NCBI RefSeq assembly: GCF_005048155.1 | Contig: NZ_SUMB01000002.1 | Coordinates: 186,001 to 250,000 of the forward strand | Source of the DNA: Streptomyces piniterrae | GTDB lineage: Bacteria; Actinomycetota; Actinomycetes; Streptomycetales; Streptomycetaceae | Direction: 5' to 3' | Length of the DNA stretch: 64,000 nucleotides | In this document: one piece after another, positions 49,420 through 57,977 of the stretch | Layout of the letters: every line of letters begins with the position of its first letter | Position numbering within the stretch: position 1 is the first letter of the stretch | The notes under the pieces: model-generated | Seen by the model: the letters and a program-made list of their open reading frames with translations, nothing else | Told to the model about the DNA's origin: nothing | Database searches by the model: none | Made by a program: the position numbers and the translations under genes

Positions 49420-50396
49420 GCGGAGGGAGGCGCAGCGTCTTCGACAGGCGCGCGGTGGTCTCCGGCGGGCCGGCGGACGCCCAGTCGCGCACCGTGCTCG
49501 ACCAGGCCGCACACGAGAACTTCCCGGTGGCGCCGTTCTTCCTGCCCCGCGCCTGGCGCGCCGACCTGATGGCCGTCTACGGCTTCGCCCGGCTCGTCGA
49601 CGACATCGGCGACGGCGACCTCGCCCCCGGTGGCGGCGATGCCGTACTCCTCGGCCTCGACCGGGCGCAGCATGGGGGTACCTCCCGCTCGAGCGCAGCC
49701 GAGAGTGGGGGAGACCGGCCGGCGCTGCTCGATGCCCTGGAAGCCGACCTGCACCGCGTCTTCAGCGACCGCGCGCCCGGCCCCCGGCATCCGCTGATGC
49801 GCCGCCTCGGCCCGACCGTCCGCCGCCGCGCGCTGACCCCCGAGCCGTTCCTCGACCTGATCGAGGCGAACCGGCAGGACCAGCGGGTCTCCCGCTACGG
49901 CACCTACGACGACCTGGCCGCCTACTGCCAGTTGTCCGCCAACCCCGTCGGCCGGCTCGTCCTCGCCATCACCGACACCGCGAGCCCCGAGCGCATCCGC
50001 CGGTCTGACGCCGTCTGCACCGCGCTGCAGATCGTCGAACACCTCCAGGACGTGGCCGAGGACCTGGCCCGCGACCGCATCTATCTGCCCGCCGAGGACA
50101 TGAAACGCTTCGGCGTCACCGAAGCCGATCTGGCCGCCCCGAGCGGGGGCGCATCGGTGCGCGCACTGATCGCATACGAGGCGGAACGCGCCGGTGAGCT
50201 GCTGAATGAAGGCGCCCCGCTGGTGGGTAGCGTCCACGGCAGACTCAAGCTGCTGCTGGCCGGCTTCGTCGCCGGCGGACGCGCCGCACTCCAGGCGGTC
50301 GCGGCCGCCGATCACGACGTACTTCCTGGACCGCCCAAACCGACCACGCTCAGCCTGCTGCGCGCGGTGGGGGCGACATTGCGAAGAGAGGGGTGA
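49416..50396 (+). CDS. hpnC: HpnC, squalene synthase-like protein
   Basis: This 326-residue trans-isoprenyl-diphosphate synthase acts after HpnD, converting presqualene diphosphate to hydroxysqualene. Motifs include H-E-N-F-P-V-A, Y-G-F-A-R-L-V-D-D-I-G-D (first Asp-rich site), E-A-N-R-Q-D-Q and Q-D-V-A-E-D-L-A-R-D-R-I-Y-L-P. Residues about 85-100 (H-G-G-T-S-R-S-S-A-A-E-S-G-G) are foreign to the family and derive from an inserted palindromic repeat. No start codon exists upstream in frame before an in-frame TAG, so GTG 49416 is the first possible. Confidence 0.92.
   Translation: MSGGRRSVFDRRAVVSGGPADAQSRTVLDQAAHENFPVAPFFLPRAWRADLMAVYGFARLVDDIGDGDLAPGGGDAVLLGLDRAQHGGTSRSSAAESGGDRPALLDALEADLHRVFSDRAPGPRHPLMRRLGPTVRRRALTPEPFLDLIEANRQDQRVSRYGTYDDLAAYCQLSANPVGRLVLAITDTASPERIRRSDAVCTALQIVEHLQDVAEDLARDRIYLPAEDMKRFGVTEADLAAPSGGASVRALIAYEAERAGELLNEGAPLVGSVHGRLKLLLAGFVAGGRAALQAVAAADHDVLPGPPKPTTLSLLRAVGATLRREG
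49667..49713 (+). repeat. Interspersed palindromic repeat inserted in hpnC
   Basis: The stretch contains GGGGGTACCTCCCGCTCGAG followed by GCCGAGAGTGGGGGAG, an imperfect palindrome. I recognise it as a short repeat found at many sites in Streptomyces chromosomes, normally between genes. Here it is inside a reading frame and keeps the frame. Confidence 0.6.
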
Positions 50397-51346
50397 GCCG
50401 GACCGTGGAGGCAACCGCACCCGCGTCCGCGCCGGTGCTCGCTGCGTACCGCTACTGCGAGGCCATCACCGGGCAGCAGGCACGGAACTTCGCCTACGGC
50501 ATCCGGCTGCTGCCCGCCGACAAGCGGCAGGCCATGTCGGCGCTCTACGCCTTCTCCCGCCGGATCGACGACATCGGCGACGGCATCCTGGAGCCCACCG
50601 CCAAGCACGAGCGCCTCGCGGAGACGCGGGCGCTGCTGGCGCGCATCCAGGACGGCCGGATCGACGAGGACGACACCGACCCGGTGGCCGTCGCGCTCGC
50701 CGACGCCGCCCGCCGCTTCCCGCTGCCCCTGGGCGGCCTCGACGAACTGATCGACGGCGTACTGATGGACGTTCGCGGCGAGACCTACGAGACCTGGGAG
50801 GACCTCGAGGTCTACTGCCGCTGTGTCGCCGGGGCCATCGGCCGGCTCTCGCTGGGCGTGTTCGGCACGGTGCCCGGCGCGCCGGACGCCGAGCGAGCCT
50901 CCGAGTACGCCGACACCCTCGGGCTCGCCCTCCAACTGACCAACATTCTCCGGGACGTTCGCGAGGACGCGGGCAACGGCCGCAGCTACCTGCCGGCCGA
51001 GGACCTCGCCAAGTTCGGCTGCGCGGACGGCTTCCACGGCCCCGTCCCGCCGGCCGGCTCCGACTTCACCGGCCTGGTCCACTTCGAGGTCAGCCGCGCC
51101 CGCGCGCTGTTCGCCGACGGCTTCCGGCTGCTGCCGATGCTCGACCGGCGCAGCGGCGCCTGCGTGGCCGCGATGGCCGGCATCTACCACCGGCTGCTCT
51201 CGCGGATCTCCGCCGACCCCGAGGCGGTGCTGCGCGGACGGGTCTCGCTGCCCGGCCGGGAGAAGGCGTTCGTCGCGGTGCGCGGACTGTCCGGGCTGGA
51301 CGCCCGCGCCATCGGCCGCAAGCAGGCCGTCAGGAGGCGCGGATGA
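50393..51346 (+). CDS. hpnD: HpnD, presqualene diphosphate synthase
   Basis: This 317-residue enzyme condenses two farnesyl diphosphates. It has F-S-R-R-I-D-D-I-G-D (first Asp-rich motif), D-V-R-G-E-T-Y-E-T-W and L-T-N-I-L-R-D-V-R-E-D (second Asp-rich motif), followed by R-S-Y-L-P. GTG start in a GTGA overlap with hpnC. It is a paralogue of HpnC. Confidence 0.93.
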   Translation: MSRTVEATAPASAPVLAAYRYCEAITGQQARNFAYGIRLLPADKRQAMSALYAFSRRIDDIGDGILEPTAKHERLAETRALLARIQDGRIDEDDTDPVAVALADAARRFPLPLGGLDELIDGVLMDVRGETYETWEDLEVYCRCVAGAIGRLSLGVFGTVPGAPDAERASEYADTLGLALQLTNILRDVREDAGNGRSYLPAEDLAKFGCADGFHGPVPPAGSDFTGLVHFEVSRARALFADGFRLLPMLDRRSGACVAAMAGIYHRLLSRISADPEAVLRGRVSLPGREKAFVAVRGLSGLDARAIGRKQAVRRRG

Positions 51347-51399
51347 TGCGCCGGACCGCGAACGACAACGGAGATCCCGCATCAGCGCGGCGGGCAACC

Positions 51400-51441
51400 C
51401 TCCCCCGGACGGCTGCGTCCCTCACTGACGTAAGGGGGGAG
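51400..51441 (+). promoter_or_regulatory. Stem sequestering the hpnE ribosome-binding site
   Basis: CTCCCCC (51400-51406) pairs perfectly with GGGGGAG (51435-51441), which is the Shine-Dalgarno of hpnE. Between them GGACG-GCTG-CGTCC forms a second hairpin (51407-51420). A folded transcript would hide the hpnE start. Confidence 0.45.
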
Positions 51442-51446
51442 AACGC

Positions 51447-52922
51447 ATGACATCCGGAGCCACCGGGCGCGATCCGCACCGCGCACGGGCGGCGGACCGC
51501 CGCCGGGGAGCCACCGCGGTGGTCATCGGCGGCGGCCTCGCCGGCACCACGGCCGCGCTGGCGCTGGCCGACGCCGGGCTGCGGGTCACCCTCGTCGAGG
51601 GCCGGCCCCGGCTGGGCGGACTGGTCTTCTCCTTCCGCCGCCACTCCGCCGCCGGCGAGCTGAGCGTCGACAACGGCCAGCATGTCTATCTGCGCTGCTG
51701 CACCGCCTACACCGCCTTCCTGAAGCGCATCGGCGCCGCGCATCTGGTGCCCCTTCAGGACCGCATGGACGTCCCGGTCCTGGACGCCGACCGGATGCGG
51801 CTGGGCCGGCTGCGCCGCACCGCGCTGCCCGTCCCGCTGCATCTCGCCAAGAGCCTGGCCGGCTACCCGCACCTGTCGCCCGCCGAGCGGGCCGGCGTCG
51901 TACGCGCCACCCTCGCGCTCAAGGGACTGGACCCGGCCGACCCCGCGCTGGACGGCGTCGACTTCGGCAGCTGGCTGCGCCGGCACGGCCAGTCGGCCCG
52001 CGCGATCGAGGCGCTCTGGGACCTGGTCGGCATCGCCACCCTCAACGCCACCGCCGGCGACGCCTCCATGGGCCTGGCCGCCAAGGTCTTCAAGACCGGA
52101 CTGCTCTCCGCACCGGGCTCCGCCGACATCGGCTGGTCCCGCGTCCCGCTCGGCGAGGTCCATGACACCGCGGCCCGCACGGCCCTGGAGAAGGCCGGCG
52201 TCCGGATCGCGCTGCGCACCCGCGCCGGCGCCCTCACCCGTACCGACGGCGGCTGGCAGGTCTCGGTGACCGACGGCCCGCACAGCACCGAGCAGCTCAC
52301 CGCGGACACCGTCGTCCTCGCCGTGCCGCAGCGCGAGACGCACGCCCTGCTGCCCGAAGGAGCACTGGCCGACAAGGACCGGCTGCTGGACATCGGCACC
52401 GCGCCGATCCTCAACCTCCATGTCGTCTACGACCGCCGGGTGCTGCGCCGCCCCTTCTTCGCCGCGATCGGCTCTCCCGTCCAGTGGGTCTTCGACCGTA
52501 CGGCGGCCTCCGGGCTGCCAGGCCCCGCCGAGCAGTCCGGGCAGCGCGAAGGAGCCGGCAGCCAGTATCTGGCCGTCTCGCAGTCCGCCGCGCAGGAGGA
52601 GATCGACCAGCCGGTCGCCAAGCTCCGCGCCCGCTATCTGCCCGAGCTGGAGCGGCTGCTGCCCGCCGCCCGGGGCGCCAGGATCCGCGACTTCTTCGTC
52701 ACCCGCGAGCGCACCGCGACCTTCGCGCCCACCCCGGGCGTCGGCAGACTGCGCGCCGCCGCCCGCACCCAGACCCCCGGCCTGTTCCTGGCCGGCGCGT
52801 GGACCGCCACCGGGTGGCCCGCGACCATGGAAAGCGCTGTTCGCAGCGGCACCACAGCCGCTCGCGAGGCACTCACCGAACTCGGCTGCCCCCAGGGCCA
52901 GTTGCCCCAGGAGGCGGCATGA
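51447..52922 (+). CDS. hpnE: HpnE, hydroxysqualene dehydroxylase
   Basis: This 491-residue FAD-dependent amine-oxidase-like enzyme converts hydroxysqualene to squalene. An FAD Rossmann motif V-V-I-G-G-G-L-A-G-T-T (residues 25-35), the E-G-R-P-R-L-G-G second motif and the C-terminal F-L-A-G-A-W-T-A-T-G-W-P-A-T-M-E-S-A FAD motif are all present. ATG start after GGGGGGAG. Confidence 0.93.
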   Translation: MTSGATGRDPHRARAADRRRGATAVVIGGGLAGTTAALALADAGLRVTLVEGRPRLGGLVFSFRRHSAAGELSVDNGQHVYLRCCTAYTAFLKRIGAAHLVPLQDRMDVPVLDADRMRLGRLRRTALPVPLHLAKSLAGYPHLSPAERAGVVRATLALKGLDPADPALDGVDFGSWLRRHGQSARAIEALWDLVGIATLNATAGDASMGLAAKVFKTGLLSAPGSADIGWSRVPLGEVHDTAARTALEKAGVRIALRTRAGALTRTDGGWQVSVTDGPHSTEQLTADTVVLAVPQRETHALLPEGALADKDRLLDIGTAPILNLHVVYDRRVLRRPFFAAIGSPVQWVFDRTAASGLPGPAEQSGQREGAGSQYLAVSQSAAQEEIDQPVAKLRARYLPELERLLPAARGARIRDFFVTRERTATFAPTPGVGRLRAAARTQTPGLFLAGAWTATGWPATMESAVRSGTTAAREALTELGCPQGQLPQEAA

Positions 52923-52975
52923 CAACGGGTACGAGCACTCGCACGAGCACGAGCATCGGAAACAGAGGAGAAACC

Positions 52976-54040
52976 GTGCATCCGGCTTCCCCAGCTATCG
53001 ACACCGAGAGCGTCACCGCGCTGCTGGAGCGCGGGCGGACACTCGCCACTCCCGTGCTGCGTGCCGCCATTGACCGGCTCGCCCCGCCCATGGACACCGT
53101 CGCCGCCTACCACTTCGGCTGGATCGACGCCGCGGGCCGCCCCTCGGCGGGCGACAGCGGCAAGGCCGTCCGCCCCGCGCTCGCCCTGCTGTCCGCGGAG
53201 GCCGCGGGCCGGGCCCCCGAGGTCGGCATCCCCGGCGCGGTCGCCGTCGAGCTGGTGCACAACTTCTCGCTGCTGCACGACGACCTCATGGACGGCGACG
53301 AGCAGCGCCGGCACCGCGACACCGTCTGGAAGGTGCACGGCCCCGCCCAGGCCATCCTCGTCGGCGACGCGCTCTTCGCGCTCGCCAACGAAATACTGCT
53401 GGAACTGGGCACCGTCGAGGCCGGCCGCGCCACCCGCCGGCTCACCGTCGCCACCCGCAAGCTGATCGACGGTCAGGCCCAGGACATCTCCTACGAGCAC
53501 CGCGAGCGGGTCACCGTCGAGGAGTGCCTGGAGATGGAGGGCAACAAGACCGGCGCGCTGCTGGCCTGCGCCGTCTCCATCGGCGCGGTGCTCGGCGGAG
53601 CCGACGACCGCACCGCCGACACCCTGGAGAAGTACGGCTACCACCTCGGCCTCGCCTTCCAGGCGGTCGACGACCTGCTCGGCATCTGGGGCGACCCGGA
53701 CGCCACCGGCAAGCAGACCTGGAGCGATCTGCGGCAGCGCAAGAAGTCGCTGCCGGTCGTCGCCGCGCTGGCCGCCGGCGGACGGGCCTCCGAGCAGCTG
53801 GCCGGCATCCTCGCCGCCGACGCCAAGAAGAGTGAGACCGAGATCGCGGACTTCACCGAGGAGGAGTTCGCCTTCCGCGCGGCCCTGATCGAGGAGGCCG
53901 GCGGCCGCGAGTGGACCTCCGAGGAGGCCCGCCGGCAGCACGCCACCGCCATCGCCGCGCTCGACGAGGTCGAGATGCCGGAAGAGGTCCGCGCGCAGCT
54001 CGTCGCGCTCGCGGACTTCGTCGTCGTACGGGAGCGATGA
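52976..54040 (+). CDS. Polyprenyl diphosphate synthase (hopanoid cluster)
   Basis: This 354-residue trans-prenyltransferase has the first Asp-rich motif L-L-H-D-D-L-M-D and second A-V-D-D-L-L-G-I-W-G-D. In this context it should make farnesyl diphosphate for HpnC/D; chain length cannot be fixed from the motifs alone. I choose the GTG at 52976 because GAGGAG lies five bases upstream; the ATG at 52919 overlaps the hpnE stop (ATGA) but adds a Thr/Ser/Arg-rich stretch unlike the family. Confidence 0.9.
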   Translation: MHPASPAIDTESVTALLERGRTLATPVLRAAIDRLAPPMDTVAAYHFGWIDAAGRPSAGDSGKAVRPALALLSAEAAGRAPEVGIPGAVAVELVHNFSLLHDDLMDGDEQRRHRDTVWKVHGPAQAILVGDALFALANEILLELGTVEAGRATRRLTVATRKLIDGQAQDISYEHRERVTVEECLEMEGNKTGALLACAVSIGAVLGGADDRTADTLEKYGYHLGLAFQAVDDLLGIWGDPDATGKQTWSDLRQRKKSLPVVAALAAGGRASEQLAGILAADAKKSETEIADFTEEEFAFRAALIEEAGGREWTSEEARRQHATAIAALDEVEMPEEVRAQLVALADFVVVRER

Positions 54041-54072
54041 TCACTATCGACAGTAAGTAGTTCGCAGTCGCC

Positions 54073-54097
54073 GGCCGGTGCCCGCCGGGCGCCGGCC
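54073..54097 (+). terminator. Intra-operon hairpin before shc
   Basis: An 11-bp stem with one G:T pair (54073-54083 with 54087-54097) lies in the 105-bp gap between the prenyl synthase and shc, and may partly attenuate transcription or stabilise one transcript end. Confidence 0.4.
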
Positions 54098-54145
54098 GAC
54101 GGAATCCCTGAGCACGCTTCACAGTTCACTGCAGAAGGGGAAGCC

Positions 54146-56173
54146 ATGACAGCGACGACCGACGGAAGCACCGGGGCGCTGCCGCCCCGGGCCCCTTCGG
54201 CCAGCGATGCCACCGCTGAGAACACCGCGAGAAGAGAAGAGAGACGGCCCGCGGCACCGGATGCGGCGCCGCAGGACACGGCCGCCGCCGCACGGCGCGC
54301 GACCGCCCTCGCCACCGAGCATCTGCTCTCCCTCCAGGACCCCGCCGGCTGGTGGAAGGGCGACCTCGAGACCAACGTCACGATGGACGCCGAGGACCTG
54401 CTGCTCCGTCAGTTCCTGGGCATCCAGGACCCCGAACTCACCGAGGCAGCGGCCCGCTTCATCCGCGGCGAACAGCGCGCCGACGGCACCTGGGCCACCT
54501 TCTACGGCGGGCCCGGCGAACTCTCCGCCACCATCGAGGCGTATGTGGCCCTGCGGCTCGCCGGTGACGCCCCGGACGCACCGCACCTGGCCAGGGCCTC
54601 CGCCTGGATCCGCGAACAGGGTGGCATCGCCGCCGCCCGCGTCTTCACCCGTATCTGGCTGGCGCTCTTCGGCTGGTGGAAGTGGGACGACCTCCCCGAA
54701 CTCCCCCCGGAACTCATCTACTTGCCCAAGTGGTTCCCGCTCAACATCTACGACTTCGGATGCTGGGCACGGCAGACGATAGTGGCGCTGACCATCGTCT
54801 CGGCCAAGCGCCCGGTACGCCCCGCGCCGTTCGCCCTCGACGAGCTGCACACCGATCCGCGCAACCCCAACCCGCCGCGCCCGCTCGCCCCCGCCACCAG
54901 CTGGGACGGCGTCTTCCAGCGGCTGGACAAGGCGCTGCACGTCTACCACAAGGTCGCCTCGCGCAAGCTGCGCGGCGCCGCGATGCGCTCCGCCGCCCGC
55001 TGGATCATCGAGCGGCAGGAGAACGACGGCTGCTGGGGCGGCATCCAGCCACCCGCCGTCTACTCCATCATCGCGCTGCACCTTCTAGGCTACGACCTCG
55101 ACCACCCCGTGCTGCGCACCGGCCTGAAGTCCCTGGACCGCTTCGCCGTCTGGCGCGACGACGGCAGCCGGATGATCGAGGCCTGCCAGTCCCCGGTCTG
55201 GGACACCTGCCTCGCCACCATCGCCCTGGCCGACGCAGGACTGCCCGCCGATCACCCACAGCTGGTCAAGGCCGCCGACTGGATGCTCGACGAACAGATC
55301 CACCGGCCCGGCGACTGGTCCGTCCGCAGACCCCGACTCCCCTCCGGCGGCTGGGCGTTCGAGTTCGAGAACGACAACTACCCGGACATCGACGACACCG
55401 CCGAGGTGGTGCTGGCACTGCGCCGGGTCGCGCACCCCGATCCGGGCCGGGTCGACGCCGCCGTACAGCGCGCGGTCCGCTGGAACCTCGGCATGCAGTC
55501 CAGGAACGGGGCCTGGGGCGCCTTCGACGCCGACAACACCAGCCCGTTCCCCAACCGGCTGCCGTTCTGCGACTTCGGGGAGGTCATCGACCCGCCATCG
55601 GCCGACGTCACCGCCCATGTCGTCGAGATGCTCGCCGACGTCGGCCGTACGCACGACCCGCACACCCGCCGCGGCATCGACTGGCTGCTCGCCGAGCAGG
55701 AACCCGGCGGCGCCTGGTTCGGCCGCTGGGGCACCAACTACGTCTACGGCACCGGATCCGTCCTCCCGGCGCTCGCCGCGGCCGGCATCCCCGGCTCGCA
55801 TCCCGCCGTCCGGCGGGCCGTCGGCTGGCTGGAGCGGGTGCAGAACGACGACGGCGGCTGGGGCGAGGACCAGCGGTCCTACCAGGACAAGAAGTGGGCA
55901 GGGCGCGGCGAGTCCACCGCCTCGCAGACCGGATGGGCGCTGATGGCGCTGCTCGCGGCCGGCGAGCGGGACGGCGAAGCCGTACGGCGCGGGGTCCGCT
56001 GGCTGGCCGAGACCCAGCGCCCGGACGGCTCCTGGGACGAGCCGTACTTCACCGGCACCGGCTTCCCCTGGGACTTCTCCATCAACTACCACCTGTACCG
56101 CCAGGTCTTCCCGCTGACGGCCCTGGGCCGGTATGTCAACGGCGGGCCGGCCGGTGCGCCCCTGGGGGCCTGA
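54146..56173 (+). CDS. shc: Squalene-hopene cyclase
   Basis: This 675-residue enzyme cyclises squalene to hopene. The catalytic acid motif D-I-D-D-T (residues 414-418) and several QW repeats (for example D-G-T-W-A-T-F, D-G-C-W-G-G, G-A-W-G-A-F, G-G-A-W-F-G-R-W, G-G-W-G-E-D, G-S-W-D-E-P) are present. The length is standard. A 50-residue Ala/Glu/Arg-rich N-terminal extension precedes the catalytic fold. ATG start with AAGGGGAAG upstream. The stop overlaps hpnG as TGATG. Confidence 0.96.
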   Translation: MTATTDGSTGALPPRAPSASDATAENTARREERRPAAPDAAPQDTAAAARRATALATEHLLSLQDPAGWWKGDLETNVTMDAEDLLLRQFLGIQDPELTEAAARFIRGEQRADGTWATFYGGPGELSATIEAYVALRLAGDAPDAPHLARASAWIREQGGIAAARVFTRIWLALFGWWKWDDLPELPPELIYLPKWFPLNIYDFGCWARQTIVALTIVSAKRPVRPAPFALDELHTDPRNPNPPRPLAPATSWDGVFQRLDKALHVYHKVASRKLRGAAMRSAARWIIERQENDGCWGGIQPPAVYSIIALHLLGYDLDHPVLRTGLKSLDRFAVWRDDGSRMIEACQSPVWDTCLATIALADAGLPADHPQLVKAADWMLDEQIHRPGDWSVRRPRLPSGGWAFEFENDNYPDIDDTAEVVLALRRVAHPDPGRVDAAVQRAVRWNLGMQSRNGAWGAFDADNTSPFPNRLPFCDFGEVIDPPSADVTAHVVEMLADVGRTHDPHTRRGIDWLLAEQEPGGAWFGRWGTNYVYGTGSVLPALAAAGIPGSHPAVRRAVGWLERVQNDDGGWGEDQRSYQDKKWAGRGESTASQTGWALMALLAAGERDGEAVRRGVRWLAETQRPDGSWDEPYFTGTGFPWDFSINYHLYRQVFPLTALGRYVNGGPAGAPLGA

Positions 56174-56829
56174 TGCCGAGACGGCCCCCGCCGGACGCGG
56201 ATCCGCCGCTGCTGGTCGCCTGCGCGCTCGGCATGGAGCGGCTCGCGCTCAGGGGCGGCGGCCGCGGCGGTGCGAGCCCGCCGCTCGTCATGCTCCGTAC
56301 CGGCATGGGCCCGCAGGCGGCGGAGCGCGCCCTGGCGAAGGCGCTGCGCGAAGGCTCCGCCACCGCCCGTTCCCCGGTCGTCGCCAGCGGCTTCTGCGCC
56401 GGCCTCGCCCCCGGCATGCGGCCCGGGGACGTCGTCGTCGCCGAGACCACCCGCGACCACCGTCCGGCCGCACCGGAAGTGATCTGCCGCGACAACGGCC
56501 CCTTGCTGCGGGCCCTGCGGCAGCGCGGCCTGACCGTCCACACCGGTCTGCTGCGCGGCTCCGACCACGTCGTACGCGGCGCGGAGCGGGCCGCGCTGCA
56601 TGCCGCGGGCGCCGTCGCGGTGGACATGGAATCCGCCGCTACGCTCCACGCCGCGGTGCGCGCCGGAATCCGCCCGGTTGCCGCCGTCCGGGTGGTCGTG
56701 GACGCTCCAGAACATGAACTCATGCGAATCGGCACCGTGCGCGGTGGAATATCGGCCTTCCGTGTGCTGCGCTCCGTTCTTCCCGTCTTTTTTGAATGGC
56801 ACCGTTCTTTGCTGCTCCCCAGGAGGTGA
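56173..56829 (+). CDS. hpnG: HpnG-like nucleoside phosphorylase-fold enzyme
   Basis: This 218-residue protein of the purine-nucleosidase/phosphorylase fold begins with L-V-A-C-A-L-G-M-E-R and has the A-V-D-M-E-S-A-A motif (catalytic Glu region) and a G-F-C-A-G-L-A-P turn. In hopanoid loci this enzyme removes adenine from adenosylhopane, giving the ribosyl side chain. Its stop lies within the AGGAGGTGA ribosome-binding site of hpnH. Confidence 0.88.
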   Translation: MPRRPPPDADPPLLVACALGMERLALRGGGRGGASPPLVMLRTGMGPQAAERALAKALREGSATARSPVVASGFCAGLAPGMRPGDVVVAETTRDHRPAAPEVICRDNGPLLRALRQRGLTVHTGLLRGSDHVVRGAERAALHAAGAVAVDMESAATLHAAVRAGIRPVAAVRVVVDAPEHELMRIGTVRGGISAFRVLRSVLPVFFEWHRSLLLPRR

Positions 56830-56834
56830 GCCAG

Positions 56835-57860
56835 ATGGCAATGCCGCTCCGTCAGTCCATCCGGGTCGGGACGTATCTCTTTGAACAGAAAGTGCTGCGG
56901 CGGCGCGAGAAGTTTCCGCTCATCGTCGAGCTGGAGCCGCTCTTCGCCTGCAACCTGAAATGTGAGGGCTGCGGCAAGATCCAGCATCCGGCGGGCGTCC
57001 TCAAACAGCGGATGCCGGTGGCACAGGCGGTCGGCGCGGTGCTGGAATCCGGCGCCCCGATGGTCTCCATCGCCGGCGGCGAGCCCTTGATGCACCCGCA
57101 GATCGACGAGATCGTGCGCCAGTTGGTTGCGAAGAAGAAGTACGTCTTCCTGTGCACGAATGCGATGTTGCTGCGCAAGAAGATCGACAAGTTCACGCCG
57201 TCCCCGTTTTTCGCGTTCGCGGTGCACATCGACGGGATGCGTGAGCGGCATGACGAATCCGTCGCGAAGGAAGGCGTATTCGACGAGGCGGTGGAGGCCA
57301 TCAAGGAAGCCAAACGCCGCGGCTTCCGGGTCACCACCAACTCCACCTTCTTCAACACCGACACCCCGCAGACCATCATCGAGGTCCTCAACTACCTCAA
57401 CGACGACCTCCAGGTCGACGAAATGATGCTGTCGCCCGCCTACGCCTACGAAAAAGCACCCGACCAGGAGCACTTCCTGGGCGTCGAGCAGACCCGGGAG
57501 CTGTTCAAGAAGGCGTTCGCCGGCGGCAACCGCAACCGCTGGCGGCTCAACCACAGCCCGCTCTTCCTCGACTTCCTGGAAGGCAAGGCGGACTTCCCGT
57601 GCACCGCCTGGGCGATCCCCAACTACTCGCTCTTCGGCTGGCAGCGCCCCTGCTACCTCATGAGCGACGGCTATGTCCCGACGTACCGGGAGCTCATCGA
57701 GGAGACCGACTGGGACAAGTACGGCCGCGGCAAGGACCCCCGCTGCGCCAACTGCATGGCGCACTGCGGCTACGAGCCGACCGCCGTCCTGGCCACCATG
57801 GGCTCGCTGAAGGAGTCCCTCCGGGCCGCCCGGGAGACCGTCGCGGGAAACCGCGGGTGA
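56835..57860 (+). CDS. hpnH: HpnH, adenosylhopane radical SAM synthase
   Basis: This 341-residue radical SAM enzyme joins hopene to the 5'-deoxyadenosyl group, starting the C35 hopanoid side chain. The cluster motif is C-x3-C-x2-C at Cys39, Cys43 and Cys46 (A-C-N-L-K-C-E-G-C). S-I-A-G-G-E-P-L is the SAM-binding GGE motif. A C-terminal C-A-N-C-M-A-H-C cluster is present as in family members. The RBS AGGAGGTGA is the complete anti-Shine-Dalgarno complement. Confidence 0.95.
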   Translation: MAMPLRQSIRVGTYLFEQKVLRRREKFPLIVELEPLFACNLKCEGCGKIQHPAGVLKQRMPVAQAVGAVLESGAPMVSIAGGEPLMHPQIDEIVRQLVAKKKYVFLCTNAMLLRKKIDKFTPSPFFAFAVHIDGMRERHDESVAKEGVFDEAVEAIKEAKRRGFRVTTNSTFFNTDTPQTIIEVLNYLNDDLQVDEMMLSPAYAYEKAPDQEHFLGVEQTRELFKKAFAGGNRNRWRLNHSPLFLDFLEGKADFPCTAWAIPNYSLFGWQRPCYLMSDGYVPTYRELIEETDWDKYGRGKDPRCANCMAHCGYEPTAVLATMGSLKESLRAARETVAGNRG

Positions 57861-57977
57861 TGTGAGGCGCGGCGGCGGGCCGGCGGCACCGGGACTCCCC
57901 GGCTCCCCGGCCGGCCGCCACCGCCGGCGCGGCACAGCTCGCGCGCGATCCACCGAACCATCAGAGGGGGACCGAAC
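57861..57977 (+). other. Spacer hpnH-dxs with GC-rich inverted repeats
   Basis: The 117 bp contain imperfect GGCGG(G)CCGG...CCGGCCGCC pairing (about 57867-57928), possibly a weak terminator inside the operon. No gene seen. Confidence 0.3.
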
